Shown piece by piece: positions 13,801 to 28,800 of a DNA stretch of 64,000 nucleotides; the first letter of the stretch is position 1, and each line of letters opens with the position of its first letter. Below the pieces are notes generated by a model. The model was not told the DNA's origin and searched no databases. It worked only from the letters and a program-made list of their open reading frames with translations. The stretch comes from Bugula neritina (lineage: Eukaryota > Bryozoa > Gymnolaemata > Cheilostomatida > Bugulidae): positions 15,268,722 to 15,332,721 of the forward strand of contig OZ037766.1 in the NCBI GenBank assembly GCA_964035545.1, in the 5' to 3' direction. Position numbers and translations under genes: made by a program.

Positions 13801-16800
13801 AGCTCCAAAGGTTGAGGAGTTCCTCTCTGGACAAATATGCCACGGTTCATCTTGGCTGGATCCAGTGCCCAGTTAGAGATGCCAACAAAAGCACACTTCA
13901 TGTATGGTTCTGGTGTTACACTACTGTCTTCACAACCATCTTCTAGCAGAGGGTGTAGAGTCTATACAAGAGTATGCAGTATTATATAATGTTATAAGAC
14001 TCAAGCTGAAAAACCAATTAAGCATTTGCTGGTGCAATTATCTGTTAGTTAATGACTAGTCTATGAGTTATACCTTAAGTGGCATGTTTTCAGAATCTTC
14101 AGCCAATCCGACTTCATCAAGTACCACAACTGAGACAAATTTCTCTAGATCCTGCCCTTCCTGGAAGTTGGCGCACTGCTTAAAGACACCAACTATTCCA
14201 GATGGTGTGGCATATCGGCTGCATTGGAAGGACACCATGTAAGTCTACAAAAATATTTCGCAGTTTTTATTATGTTCTGTAGTTAATTTTTTATTCAAAT
14301 GATAAATTAAATATTTTGTTTGCCATTAAGTGACAGGAATCAAGCATGTGGTTGATAGTGGAGTTTGAGGCAGTCAGTACAGAGTATCACCGAGTAGCAC
14401 CATGCTAGACTAATTAATGCTGCATTATACTTTATTGCATTGCTACTACACTAGCTTTCAGAAAAAAGCTACAAAATTTTTTCAGGAAAAAGCTGCAAAA
14501 GCTTTCAGAGAAAAAGCTGCAAAAAGCTTTATGTATGTATACTGATCTCACTCACACTCTCTGCACAATAAACTTATTTATCATAATTCTATAACTAAAT
14601 TATTGAGAAAAATTTGCAAACTTTCTGAGTTATGACTTTGCCAATAAACCTACTTGGAATTTTATCATGAGATATGAATCGCATGTTGGTAGAAAAACAC
14701 AATAAAATTGGTGCAACATGATGATAATAGATAGGTGTAAGATTACTGTTAGTAGATAGGGTACGTTAATTAATGCTGAGCTTCTAAAGCTATTATTTTA
14801 TCTTACTTCGACGCAGCAGGCCACATTGTTATTGCATTGAGAATGTTTATAATTTTTTTCAATTGACAATTGTCTTTTTTTTCTAAAGGAAATCAATTAA
14901 TATTTGTTGATAAACTTGCAGAAAATCCAGCTTTTGATTAATTCCTGTAAAAACTTGACTGATTCAAACAGCACATAAAACTGCCTTACATCAAGGGTAA
15001 GCAAATAGGCAATATAAATTGGGTGTAAATTTTTCAACTCAAATCCAAAGCATTAATGTTGACTGCATTTATCTTAGCTATAACTATGATCATAATTACA
15101 CAAAGGTTTGAATTTGAAGAATTATAATTACAATAAATTTAAATTGTGAGTGCTGCTAACACTGAAATAGGCAGTCTACAAACTCAGCGGTCAAATATTT
15201 TGAGTGACATTATGAGACTTGCAAGGAAAAAATGTACTTTGGCTCCTGCAAATAAATATGGCTAACATATAACCTCTCTATCAACATATTGTAACTGATA
15301 GCATTGTTGACTGTATAAAATATTTGAAATCTACAAATATTAAAATCTTAATTACCCTTTTCAAGTTTTTGAAAAAATCACTGTGTGAACTTCCACCTTT
15401 CATTGCATCCACAACCATAGCTTTGGACAGAGATTTAGAGCTGCCAGGTTTTCCAACCAGGAAAAGAGGAATTCTATTCTCAATGCAGACAATCATCATG
15501 AAGACATTTTCTTTCAGAGCTTTGTTCTTAGCAATGTTCTTGTGCACATCTGTGTTCACTACTTCGTTGATGAACATGTTTTGACATCTGCAAGCATAAG
15601 TAAAAACAAAGTCTGATCTTAGAACAATATAACACACCATGACTACCACAAAGGGCACCAGCTTGTTCAAATTCATATGGCATATGTATCTTGTTAGTGT
15701 TGCTAAAGCTATAAAGTGGTTGATAAAAAATCACAGTTAATACAAGACCACAAACTCGTTATAAGTTAGATTATACAAAATTGAAAGTGAAGAAACCTCC
15801 CACCTGTCAATTTCAGCTCTGATAAAACCTTGAGCTTCAATACCAGCTCTCCCCATGAGCTCTCCAATTTTTGGTGCGATGTATTCGATGTATTGCTCTC
15901 TGGTATCTTCTTCTAGTCTAGCAATATAGCAGACTGCTAGAGCCAGTACCAAACTTCTGGTGGTGTAGTCCTTCTATAAAACATGGATATGGTAAATGTG
16001 AATGCATCCCAAAACTTATTGAAAATTGCCTGTATGTTTCTATGACTTTTTGCTTTTGAAAAAATCAACTTATAATTTTAGAATAATCAACTAGTTGTTT
16101 ATGCTTTAGTTGTGGGTGTATGACTAAGCTTGTAAAATATAAAACTGAATTCATCCATGTGCATTGGAAGTCAGTTTATTCTTAAAGCCTAGTGACAGTA
16201 ACAACAATTATATGTCTTACGTTAGGCATGAACAGAGGCAACTCTTCATCCGTATCCTCATAATCTTCATCATCACTGGACTCCTCGACAATCTGGTCAC
16301 CATCCATAGCTGGGAAAATGTAATCTCGCTGACTATAAAACCAGTTAGTCACGTCTAGCAGTCTTTGTACGTCTCTTAGGCTAACAAAGCTGCACTCATC
16401 CTACAAATATTTATTCAAAACAAATTGGCTAAACAAAAGTATCTGCAAAACATGATAAAATAGAGTAGCTAATATTTGAAAAAATATCTCATCACAACTA
16501 CAGCAAACTTCAAAATAAAAAAACTTCCAAAATATTCAATATAATGGCCTCCTACTCACAATATTAGTAAAATAACTATGAAGTTTATTATCAAAGTGCT
16601 TAAATGTTTTCTACTACCTAGCATTTCTTATTAAACTAGAACATTTGAGAATCCTTAAAAATAAGCCTATATTATAATAAATTTTTTTTGTATAATAAGT
16701 AAATAGGAAAAGTACTTCTCAAATTTATCATATACGATTCCACGATACATTTTAGAAATTCTCTATTTATGTTATGAAATAGATTCTTGCAGTTATGAAA

Positions 16801-19800
16801 AAACATGCTGGTCAGAAAGTTTTTTCAAATATAGGAAGTTATATATGACTAGAGACGTCTGAATTATTCACAGTAAACATTTACCTCCTGCAGTCTCATA
16901 AACGCTTGAGTCATAGAAAGGATTTCTGCAACCACTGATGTGTGATTCCCAAAATGCATGCCGCCTTGCCTAGCCATAGATGCAAAATTCTACACAACAA
17001 AAACACACATCCAACAAAAAAAGCAGACAAGATTATTGTGATCACACAACTAACATTCAGGGTAATAAAATTTCTAACATATTATAAACAGATTTAAAGA
17101 TTACTTCTTAGAAAGCAAACCAATTTTTAATAAAATAAAATTCAAAATTCAACATTAGTAATCAACTTACAAACTTGGCAATCATCTGTCTGATATAAGC
17201 TGTCTCTACATCTCCAGCTTGTGGCTCACCATTTGGTAGAGGTGGTGCAGATCTCAGAGTACCAAAGTCCCAGACTAGAGGAAGTAAACTCTGGGGAAGA
17301 GCCTGAACTCTGTACACCAGATGTCTCATCGGTATCTGACCTACAATTTTCAACTTATCTTGGTTATTATCTTAAACTAATTTAAAAGTTACAATTTTCT
17401 TTATTATTAGAAAGCTATATATATTCAAACTAGAATAATGGTTTGCAAACTGTAAAATATATAAATATAAAAGTGTAAAAAGACAAAATAGCTCAAGAGA
17501 CAGCATTTAGGTATCCTAAAATATTGCACAATGCATTTAAATGATAGCAGCTATTTTTCTCCAATAGCATGGAATATGTTTCATACCTGCAGTATGTAAG
17601 TTAAACAAACCTTACACCTTATAACTATAAATCAAGTGCTAAGCGAAGAAAAAAACTTTTTAAAAATTACTGACCAAACTTATCTGTAGTCTCTGAATCA
17701 TCGACATTGTAACCAAGTCCAGCTTTTCTTAGTTTTTCTATCATGGCTTCAGAATGTCTGAAATTATGAGTCCATGGCACGTGTAAATAATTGATTTCCA
17801 AAAACATTGAAATATGGACAAAACATCATATATATAACGCACAATTTTACAAAGTTTATAACCTAATAAGAATGTTCTTCTGCTCACAGAATAACTTAAT
17901 TGTATGTGTACAGTTAGTTTAGCTAGTGCAATTAGATATTACTGAGCATACTTTCGGTAGGGATTACAAGCTGCTATGATCTTTAGTCCAGATGTTTTGT
18001 CTAGAGGTCTTCCTCTCATTCTACCATCACAGAGTATCTCTTTGACTAAACCAATAGCTTCTGTAGTGTTGGCCTCATCAAGGAATAAAATTGTGTAGAC
18101 AGAAGGTACCTGTAAAGTGTTAAACATTTCCCGAAAGTTACATGACATCACATAATAGAATTGTATGATAAACATGTGTGAACAGCTGTCCACATTGTAG
18201 AATACATATCCTTACAACTATGAAATTGTGATATCAATAAATAATCTGGTGCTAAAAAACTAGCCTACTAATTGTAAATTTAAATTGTAAGACACCTAAT
18301 TTCTTAGATAACAATTAAAAAGACCTGCTTATTGTTACTAAAACAGTGTTTAGTAAAAAATTTACTTGGTTTGAGTCAAACTTAGCAGCGTATTCTTGGC
18401 AAATCTGCTGATTCTGAAGAGCCAGTTGCTGCCCTTCTTCAACTTTCCTGATAATATCTTCTTCAGTTGTCCCACCATGAATCTGCAAAACACAAGCATA
18501 CATTTAGCAGTACCATTATAATACACCATAAAAGCCAAATTAATAACAGATAATAAATGGATAAAAAAACATTTAGAATCACAAACCTTCACAATAATCA
18601 TGGTCTTAATTTCTTCCTTCAGAGCAGTTGGTACTTGTAACTTAGACATGAACTCTATAAGTTTAGTTTTACCACAACCAGTCTCTCCCATGATTATCAC
18701 AGGAATATCAACTCTGTGCAAGTATAAATAAAGGATAAATATGAAAACTCCGTAATGACTGAATGATATCAACTTTGTATGGATAAAAGCAAAATATTAT
18801 ACTGTCACAAAAATACTTATTCATATACTGTGGAAACTACTTTGCCATAATATTTCAGATGTTCTGGTTAAGTAACATTTACTAAGAAAGATTGATGTTA
18901 AGCTAATATATTATCTCAGTATATGATGTGTGACTAGTATCTTATCTCAGTATCTGATGTATGACTAATATCTTATCTCAGTATCTAATGTATGACTAAT
19001 ATCTTATCTCAGTATCTAATGTATGACTAACATCTTATCTCAGTATCAGATGTATGACTAATATCTTATCTTAGTATCTGATGTATGACTAATATCTTAT
19101 CTCAGTATATGATGTATGACTAACATCTTATCTCAGTATCTAATGTATGACTAATATCTTATCTTAGTATCTAATGTATGACTAACATCTTATCTCAGTA
19201 TCAGATGTATGACTAATATCTTATCTTAGTATCTGATGTATGACTAATATCTTATCTCAGTATATGATGTATGACTAATATCTTATCTCAGTATCTAATG
19301 TATGACTAATATCTTATCTCAGTATCTGATGTATGACTAATATCTTATCTCAATATATGATGTATGACTAATATCTTATCTCAGTATATGATTTATGACA
19401 AATATCTTATCTCAGTATCTGATGTATGACTAATATCTTATCTTAGTATATGATGTATGACTAATATCTTATCTTAGTATCTAATGTATGACTAACATCT
19501 TATCTCAGTATATAATGTATGACTAATATCTTATCTTAGTATCTAATGTATGACTAACATCTTATCTCAGTATCAGATGTATGACTAATATCTTATCTTA
19601 GTATCTGATGTATGACTAATATCTTATCTCAGTATATGATGTATGACTAATATCTTATCTCAGTATCTAATGTATGACTAATATCTTATCTCAGTATCTG
19701 ATGTATGACTAATATCTTATCTCAGTATATGATGTATGACTAATATCTTATCTCAATATATGATGTATGACTAATATCTTATCTTAGTATCAGATGTATG

Positions 19801-22800
19801 ACTAATATCTTATCTCAGTATATGATGTATGACTAATATCTTAACTTGGTATCTGATGTATAAATATAAGTCAGCCTTAATTTTAGTTGAATGAAAAATC
19901 TCTTATAATAATCTCAATAATTGAGATTTCACCGTAGTCTTTGGTGTATGGCCAATATCTTCTTGGCATTGTCCATTGTCAGCACATAATTAGGATCTGG
20001 GTCATCGTGATTGGCAAACATAGGTTGTTCAACAGAACTCAAAGAGCCATCTGGTTCGGTCATCTTTGTGCTGTATATGACATTCTTTACCATAACATTT
20101 CGTAACTTCGTCAGCTGAGCAAGTCTGAAATGTACATAATAGAAATTGTATAATGGTAAATTTAAGGCATCCAATTTTACTGTAAAAAATTTGTTTCAAC
20201 ACTTTAAAGTAAAGAGAACACCGTTATAAGTACCTTTCCAGATTATTGAAATTTTCAGACATGGGCAGAGGGTAACGATCCAAAGCACGCTTTAGTTCCT
20301 GGGAGATCCAGTTTGGAAAAAGTTCTTCATTGGTTTGACAATCCATCAGACTGTAAGAGCCTAAAGCCCAACACAAAGGGCGTGTTTTGAAATTTTTATT
20401 ACATGATAGACATACGGGTATGTAACCCATTATACAAGATAAATGATGGGTGAAACTATAACCATGGTGGTATATTTGTAAATAGCAAAAAATATTTGCT
20501 TCAAACTACCAACTTTATAAGCAAAAAAGAGCATGATTCTTGCCAAATTTGTTAACACTAAAAGGTCTAACAATGCATCATGCAGTACTCTCATATATCT
20601 TTCAATTGTTGCCTATAATTGTAGAACAAAGAAACAATAGCATGTACCTCCAGTAAGTTGAACAAATAATCCCAAAGGTGTGAATGTGTCGCCATCTTCA
20701 TTAAAGAACAAATATGGGTGGTTGCCGCTCTCCCAGGTTCTTTTTATCCTGAGATAGTTCAGCATAGCGTCTTCATTTTCATTTTCTTCTATCTAAATTT
20801 TATGTAAAATAAAAAGTCTTTGAAGCAAATTCTTCTAATGAAATAATGTAGAAGAGGTAGTAGCTCAGTATTTTGCATCTTCTTATATTACAAGCATACG
20901 CGCAGAGTTGGTAGAATGAAAACATTACTTCTACAATTACCATTACCTCTGCAAGATGAAGTCCTGGAGTATCTTCAGCTATCTTCAAAGATCTTGTTGC
21001 AAAGTCCTGAAAAACAAAAAAAGAAGATATGTTATGGCTGTTTTTTTAAAGTTATTTATTTACTTCAGTATATTTATTAATATGTACATTACCTGCGCCA
21101 TAACAATCATGAACTTTATGACAAAGGTTCTAAAGCCTGGCAAAATGTCAGCACATTCTGAGCTACAATACGGTGACTTTTCCACTTTTTCGAGTTGGTT
21201 GCTGAGAAAGTATACGTAATGTCTCAGCTCACTCCAGGTTGGATCCACTAGACCACAGTGTCTACGTAATAACACCAGTATTATTCATTGTGAAAGTTAG
21301 AGAGATTAAAAACTTTATTATTTAATATTTTAAATACCATTTTTTGCTGATGTTTGAATGTGTCAGCATAAGTAATAGCAATAAAATAACCAAAATGTAA
21401 ATAAATGCAACCACATCTGTTGCATTTTTCAACAAAGAACATTTCAGTGAAGCATCTGAAGTGAAAAATATTTTAATGAAGTATACCATCCATTTTTTAT
21501 AACCAGTTAAATGCTTTCTTGTACATAATTTAAAAAAATTTGCAGTGAGATTAAGTGAAGAAACGTTTTTTTTTTGTAAGATTTGAATAAAATCACCATA
21601 AATGCAAAGATTTTATAAGCTCTACAAATCTTTTCAATTAGTCTATAGTTTGCCATAGATTGAAAATTCAAAATATTTCAAAGTACCATTTGAAAACTTA
21701 GGCAAAAACTCAAGCACATAAAAATAGCATCATCCGATAATGTTGTTTGCAAAGGTGTCGAAAAATGTCATTTGATTGCCTTTTAGTTAAAAGATCTTGT
21801 ATCACATTTGTACATTTGTCATGCTATCTCAAGCACTTAGAAACAACTCTATTGACATTCAAAATGCTGTACAGTCTTGGAGTGATTTTGTAAAAGTATT
21901 TACTTGATCAGTAGTTTTATAGCGTCCATAGGGGAAGCAAATGGTACTTTAGACACTTTGTAATCTCCATCCCCTTCCTCATGACGGTCAAGATACTTGA
22001 GAACAATCTGCCACTGAGCTCGCATAAGAACTCCTTCATCAAACCCAATAAAGTCCCGTTCTACAACACCATCATAGTGCAAACGCTTTTGATAATTTAA
22101 AGAAGTGACGTTTCATAACAGTGTGGGATCAAAAGGATAGAGTGGATTTTTTATCAGCTTAAAACAACTTGTTAGAAAACATTTTTATAAGGTTAAAACA
22201 AATTGAGATTTCATAGCCTAAAAAGCATTTGTATACAATTTAAATAACACTTATGTTGTCAACTGAAGGTAATTGAAAGAGTTAGTACTGAAGTTTGTGG
22301 CTTTTACAAAATTATGCTGTAAGGAAATCAGTCGAAATGTGAACATACACATTACGCAGAACACAATAATGTGCTGTAAATATGAAATAATATGAAGAAA
22401 ACAATACAATATTGTAGCAGCTAGCTATACAAAGTTTTTGTCAACCAATTTTGTTAACAGTTGCAAACTAAAAGACAACAAAATGTGAAACAATATTTAC
22501 TAAATCGATTGCTGTAACTCAATATGCGATCATTTCTTTTAATTGCTAAAAATTCTTTCAGCTGTGGGTTTAAATATTTATAAATTCACAACCATTTCGG
22601 TTATGTTTCTTTTTGCAACTGCTAATTTTTTAGCAAAGCATCAAAATTTAGGTAGCAAAAATCGAACATTCTTTAACATGCATTGTCTTCAATAACAATT
22701 TCAATGATAGAATTATATACTGCAGTTTGATATATTATATAACATGTCACATTTCAATAAATACAGGCTACAAGGTAGTGTCAGGTTAAAAAACAATTTA

Positions 22801-25800
22801 AGTAATTACTAATTCCCAAACAACATGTACAACCATACTGTTTCTTTTCTAATTGATCACAACAGCAATATTATTATCAACACCAACATTTATTATTAAA
22901 AATTAAATATATTAGTCATCTATCTAATTATATCTAAATATTGCAAAAATCAGCTAATAACAATGCTGATAGCCAAGCTTAGCCTCTCTCCATTTTTATC
23001 TGGTGAAGCTCTAACAGGCTGTGGCTATCAACATTACCACCAGATACTTGAGGTATCAAGCTCAGGCTAACAATGAGCCCAGCTGTACTTTAGTGCATTA
23101 TATCATTTTGAAGTACACAGAAATTCAAATGAAACAGATGCAGTGTGCACTCAAAACTAAACAATACTTTACATAAAAGACACTATAAAACTGTAATCTT
23201 CTCAAGTAAAACTGCATACCATTATTTTTAAAACTGAACAACGTAATTGACAAAGAACAGGCAGGTTAGAAGATAGTATAATATCAGTTGTTAGTTTTTC
23301 CACCATACCTTGAGTATTGTAATTGGCAAGAGCTTCTGTAGGAGTTGTACAGGTCAGAGTGGGGAGGAGGTCCATCACTTCATGCTGACACTTTCCACTA
23401 ATTCTGGTGAAAGGCATGCACTCAATAATGTAGTACTGAGTATTCTGTGCCTGCCATACCACACCTTCAGAGTTTACAATACTTCTCAGTATAATCAGGT
23501 TGAACAGAAGTTCATCCACACCACTGGTTACCTATAAGTAAGTTTGAGAGTATACAGAATAGTGGGCGCAATTTTATTAGCATAAAAAGCAACTTTCTGT
23601 TAGCTTGTTATCAGGTTTCACCACTTTGCACACTCACTTCGTGAGCAATGTCAAGGTGAATCGTGTGGTAACATCTTTTCTCAAAACCATTGCCTAGTTC
23701 TTCTGTTAGCCTTTTTATCAGACCGTCAACGTCTACTGTCTTGTATATGGGGATGGTGATGTCCTTGCCTCGTAATGCGTGTTTGGCTCTCAACTTGGTG
23801 CACAGGTTGAACTTCTGTAAAGACTTACCTACCCCTGCTCTGTTAGATCTGATCAGTCGTGACATAAAGCTACAAAAGTTATACGAGAAAAAAGTAATAT
23901 CACATGATGTAAGCAACTCAGATCAGAAGTGACATTGTACAACACAGGTGCTATTAGTGACTCGTCTCTCTTCAAAGTAACAGTGAACTTGTCTGTGACA
24001 CATACTTGTTGGGATCAGCGACAGCAGCAGAACTCCTAACAGAACCAGGAAGTTCCAGAAGTTTCTCTACATACTCAGCAAGGTCTGCCATTGGAGCCAA
24101 CTTCACATTCTTTACTAGATTTTTGTCCAAATAGGACCTGATTCTGGCATCTTTGGCCTCCTCTGCATAGAGGAATGCCAAGCCGTAGGTGGTTACTTTA
24201 TCATCACCTGTACTACTCAGTCTGTTCTCAATGAATCTACACACTTCATAGCTGAGGAGGTGGCAGTTTACCATACAGTAGCATGAGTCGGGGTCAGCAA
24301 GTGCTCTGTTTAGGAATATGGATACCTGTGAACAGAATTATTAAGTTAGTAACACAACTAACAGCAAGTTTACAGCTACTAAACAATTTTATACTAATCA
24401 AACTAAAAGTGAAAATAAAAACAATAGTATTCACCTCTTCAGTGTGTGTGCTTTTGTTACAGATGAGAACTTCATTTCGTGTAGGATATCCTTGATTTGG
24501 GTCACACTGGTATATTGTCAGCACCAGCCGATAAGTGTCAGCTGAATAATATAATATGCTTATAGTTATCAAATTTTAGAAATCAAATGAATTTCTTGAA
24601 ATACTGCAGAATGACTGATGATAATATAAAGGCATGCACAACATAGCCGATCGAATGAAATAAATTGCATACAGACATAATTTGTAGACATCCAAAAAAT
24701 TAATGCACAAAATACAGGAAAACATCTTAAACAAGTTTACCAAGAAGCTAATGAAGTCATTAAGATTTAAAAAATCTTTTCAATGTGGTAAATAAATTTC
24801 TAGTCCTACTTACAATTTTAATTTATAAATTGAAAAAAGCACAAGTTTTGACTTCTATTTGTAGTGAATATTATTTTTATGCAAAGCCTGCTACACGAAT
24901 AAGAAAAAGCAGAGAGAGGTGAGAATAGGCAAGAAAAATAATTTTTATGCGAAGTTTCTTCTTTTTGTAATTTTAAATCAGATCTTCTTGGAAGTTCAAC
25001 ACTTCTTTAAATATGTCTAACAGTTGCTAAGCAACAAGAAAAAATAATAATAATAATTTGAAACAACATCTACTTAGTGTCGCTGTATTTCTCAATTTAT
25101 ATTATTATAAAATCTTATTATAAAAATAAACAAACTAGTTTGCTGACCTCCCGGGATAACCAACAGACGTGGCTTTCCTCTCTCTAGCCATTCAGGAAGA
25201 TTCCGACTACGTTGACGATTAGTCTTTGCTTCTGCTGATAAAATACAGAGTTCATACAATATTCCCATCATCAATAGTTTAAACAATGAGATAGAGAAAT
25301 GATGCACCAACTTACCTTCAATTTGCGTAAGAACATAGGCTAAATGGTCAACACTGAGGAAATCTCTAATAGTTTTGCTTGTGTGTTCAACAAATCCATC
25401 CCAGAGTGTGGCAAGCTTCTTTTGAAGAGGTGAATCTCTGAAAAATAGACATAAATATACTTGGTCTATTTCCTAAAGTCAAGGTACTCATATAATAACT
25501 TGAGTCAGAAAAGGTGAAAAAGCATCTGCAGTTTTGAGCCTATTTTAAAATCCTGCTTATACAATAAATACATAAATAAGAAACAATTTATTAAATTATC
25601 TAGTCAACTGGTTGGACACTGTCAAGGCAACAATTAAGCTCCAGTACATACTCTGACTCATTGTGTACCAATTTCTTCATTATATCATTTGCAGTGTCTA
25701 ATGATGCACTTCCACCCTCCGTTGATCCTTCCATTCTGGAGTGAGTTTTGTTGTACAGACTTATCCACTCGGAGTAAGCCCCTGACAGCAAAATTAACAT

Positions 25801-28800
25801 AACTAAACTCACGGTTTTCACAATTTAGGAATAAATTGTCCAAAATTTTTCAATTTTCAATCACACAAATCGATTCATAAAGTTAGGATTAAAGACTAAA
25901 GTTGTCTTTTTATTGCAGATTCTTTGAAAGAATTATAGAATAGACAGCTTTCATGTAGTGAGCTTTTACAATATTTTTGGAGGTTGTCTTCTTTTTGAGA
26001 GCTAAAAGCCTAAATTCAGAGTAGAAAAATTATGCTAAGTAACTAAACTGCTATATTTAATAATGCTAAAGTCTTGTTGTAGGCAATTGTATTACATAAA
26101 TGATGAAAATCTAACGAGTTTTAAATATTCAATTTTGAAACGTTTTTTGTTAAAAGCTTCCCTGTACTTTTGACCATGTTTATACAACCCTTATCCAGAT
26201 TAAAACCTCCAAATTTATTTCCAAGCTGTTTCATTAAGATGGAAATATTTTTATATACAATTGCTCATAAAGACAAATGCAATAAATTTGTCAAAAACAA
26301 AACGTGATTAATGTTGCCCATACATTAGTCATAGAAAATACTATTTTTTGAAAAAAATCGCAAAATATAGTTCATCATTGACGGATGTACTTTTTGCCAA
26401 GCTTAGTCAAGACATTGTACATGTGACTAGTTGCAAATGATGTTAGTAGACAATGTAAATTAGTTGTGCTATGTTCTAGTATTGATCTGTGAAAAAAATT
26501 TCAGGGCTCTGTATGAACTAAAGACATCTTGCTTACCCATTTTCACAATGCCCTTCTCATTAACAGCCTGTACAGCCAACTCATGAGTGAAATCCTCATC
26601 TCCATCCTCCAGCTCAGTCACCATATCCTTCCACTCATCATCCATTTCTTCATATGATATAAACCGATTCCCTCCATCTTCCTCCATGACTTCCTCATCA
26701 GAACTTGTTAGACTGTTGAAGTTGTTGATGTGCTGATGCAGCAGTTCAGGATTCACAGGGTTAATCATCGCTAATAGCGGCAGAGACTGTCAGACAAAGA
26801 AATCATGTTATACACAGTCACTACACAAAGTCTAGTCAGTCATTTCTATTATTCTCTTTATCAACAGACCTGTTTGAGAGATTCAGCTCTTCCTGACTCA
26901 GAGAACCTTCCCAGTTCTTTCCTCAACACGACTAGTTGTTCCGTTGTGTAGAAGTTCAGAACAGGAAAATCTCTGAAATATATACACTTATGTAAACTAG
27001 GAAGTCATTCAAACACTCAAATAAAAACAACAGAAAAGTTGTTTTTAAGTTTTATAGAGCCAATGTAGAAAACTCTATTTAGGTATATAGAACATAAAAA
27101 AAAGATATTAGATGTAACTACTACTGGAAAGAAGTATGTGGACATAACATTTATTAGCCATTAGTTAGGAAAATAATTTAAGATAATCAGCATGCCTTCT
27201 CTTGGCGCTCATGTTCTCCTGCCATTTTGTCACACATTCATTTAAATACGTATATAGGTCACTGCAGTGGTGGCGCACATCACTTTTCTCATCAGTTTTT
27301 GCCTCCATTGTAGTATTGATTGATTTGAAGTGCATCTGTAAACTGACTTTTTTAGGATTGCAGTAAATGAACACAAGTAGTTCATCAAACTGAATACAAC
27401 CCTCTCTCCGTATAGCCAAATAGGCTTGGGCCACGTTTTCAGCCGCATCTTTCAGCTACAATACAAGAATACTAAGATATATAGCACTCCACTAGAATGT
27501 AGAGTTCAAGTATTATACTAAAGCACCAAATAAATGCTTTTAATTACATTTACATATACATTTTTATCTCTCAACACATCTTGATAAAGATATGATCGGA
27601 ATACAATATTGCAAGAAAACTGGTTTCCTAGAAAAGTTTCAAGTGTACTACACTTAACTTCTTGTTATAGCATGACATTGCATAAATCTAAAAGATGTAA
27701 TGGCTTTTTCATGTTAGCTTCAGCGCTTATTTTGTTTATTTATACACAGCTATATCAGCTTTTCTGTGCAAGTTAATATATAAGGTGGTAACACTTCTAC
27801 TGTTTTCATTGTAAATTATTTTATGATCAATACACCTGTTTGAAACACAACACTTCTGACTGAGTGAAACATTTATGAAGTTACTTACAGCGTTAAACTT
27901 GAAAATAGTGTCTTTCATATCCTTTTGCTTATCACCAGCTACAAGAGCTAGTTTACTCTGCAGATCTCGAAGATCTGCGTGAGTGAATGTTTTCTTTGAT
28001 CGCCTTTTGCCGCGATTTTCATCAACTTCAAATTCTAGCTGGATAATATCTGCCACCGTCTATCAGAAGAACTAACATGAGTCAGTCAGCATTTTGAGAC
28101 TCAAAAGCATTTAAAGTAGCAGGAATAGATGGTAATTTTAGATTAAGAAATGATTGAACATCAGCCTATTATACAGTATAAACATTATTACTATCAGTCC
28201 TTTTCAACAGATACAGGGAAATAACATGAAATAGTTGGTAAAATAAATATTACTTTGTGTTTACAATATTTTTTTATATACTTCTTAGAGTTTAAAGTTG
28301 TTGGTTTACCTAATCTTTGTCAAGTATGTTGCTAGACTAACACAAACCGCTGAAAACCAAACATACCTTGAACTCCTGGTCAGTAACTTCCGAGAAGTAG
28401 CCAATTTTGTACACCCCGGTGCTGTTGATAGACGACGCCTGGTCCAGAGAGTGCATCTCAACTTTCATGAAATGATCCTTGACCTTCTTTAGCCACTCTA
28501 ATTCCTGAGCGGAATCTTTCTAAAATAATCAGTCAACAGAATTAAATCAATTTACAAATGTTATACTTCCAATCTCACTGCATTAGGCGCTCAGCTTCAT
28601 CTTACTGGATTGGATATATACTCTCTCGATACATCTGAAATAGGAATGTTGGTCTAGCATGCATACATGTACAGTATTGGGTATTCAATGTACTAGATAC
28701 TACACTAACAAGATCAACAAGCTGCTCAACATGGTGTAATAGAAAATTTAAATGTAAATATCCTCAACGGCCCTCTGTTGTTCATATTACAACATTAGAC

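Noticed and set aside
18895-19862. Regularly repeated 31-bp units that might suggest a CRISPR array
   Set aside because: Units are directly adjacent with no unique spacers, and the locus is an intron of an animal gene; it is a satellite.
22960-23040. Hairpin-like pairs GATAGCC/GGCTATC and ATCTGGTG/CACCAGAT
   Set aside because: The stems are short and separated, without features of a known RNA; this is expected by chance in a window of this size.
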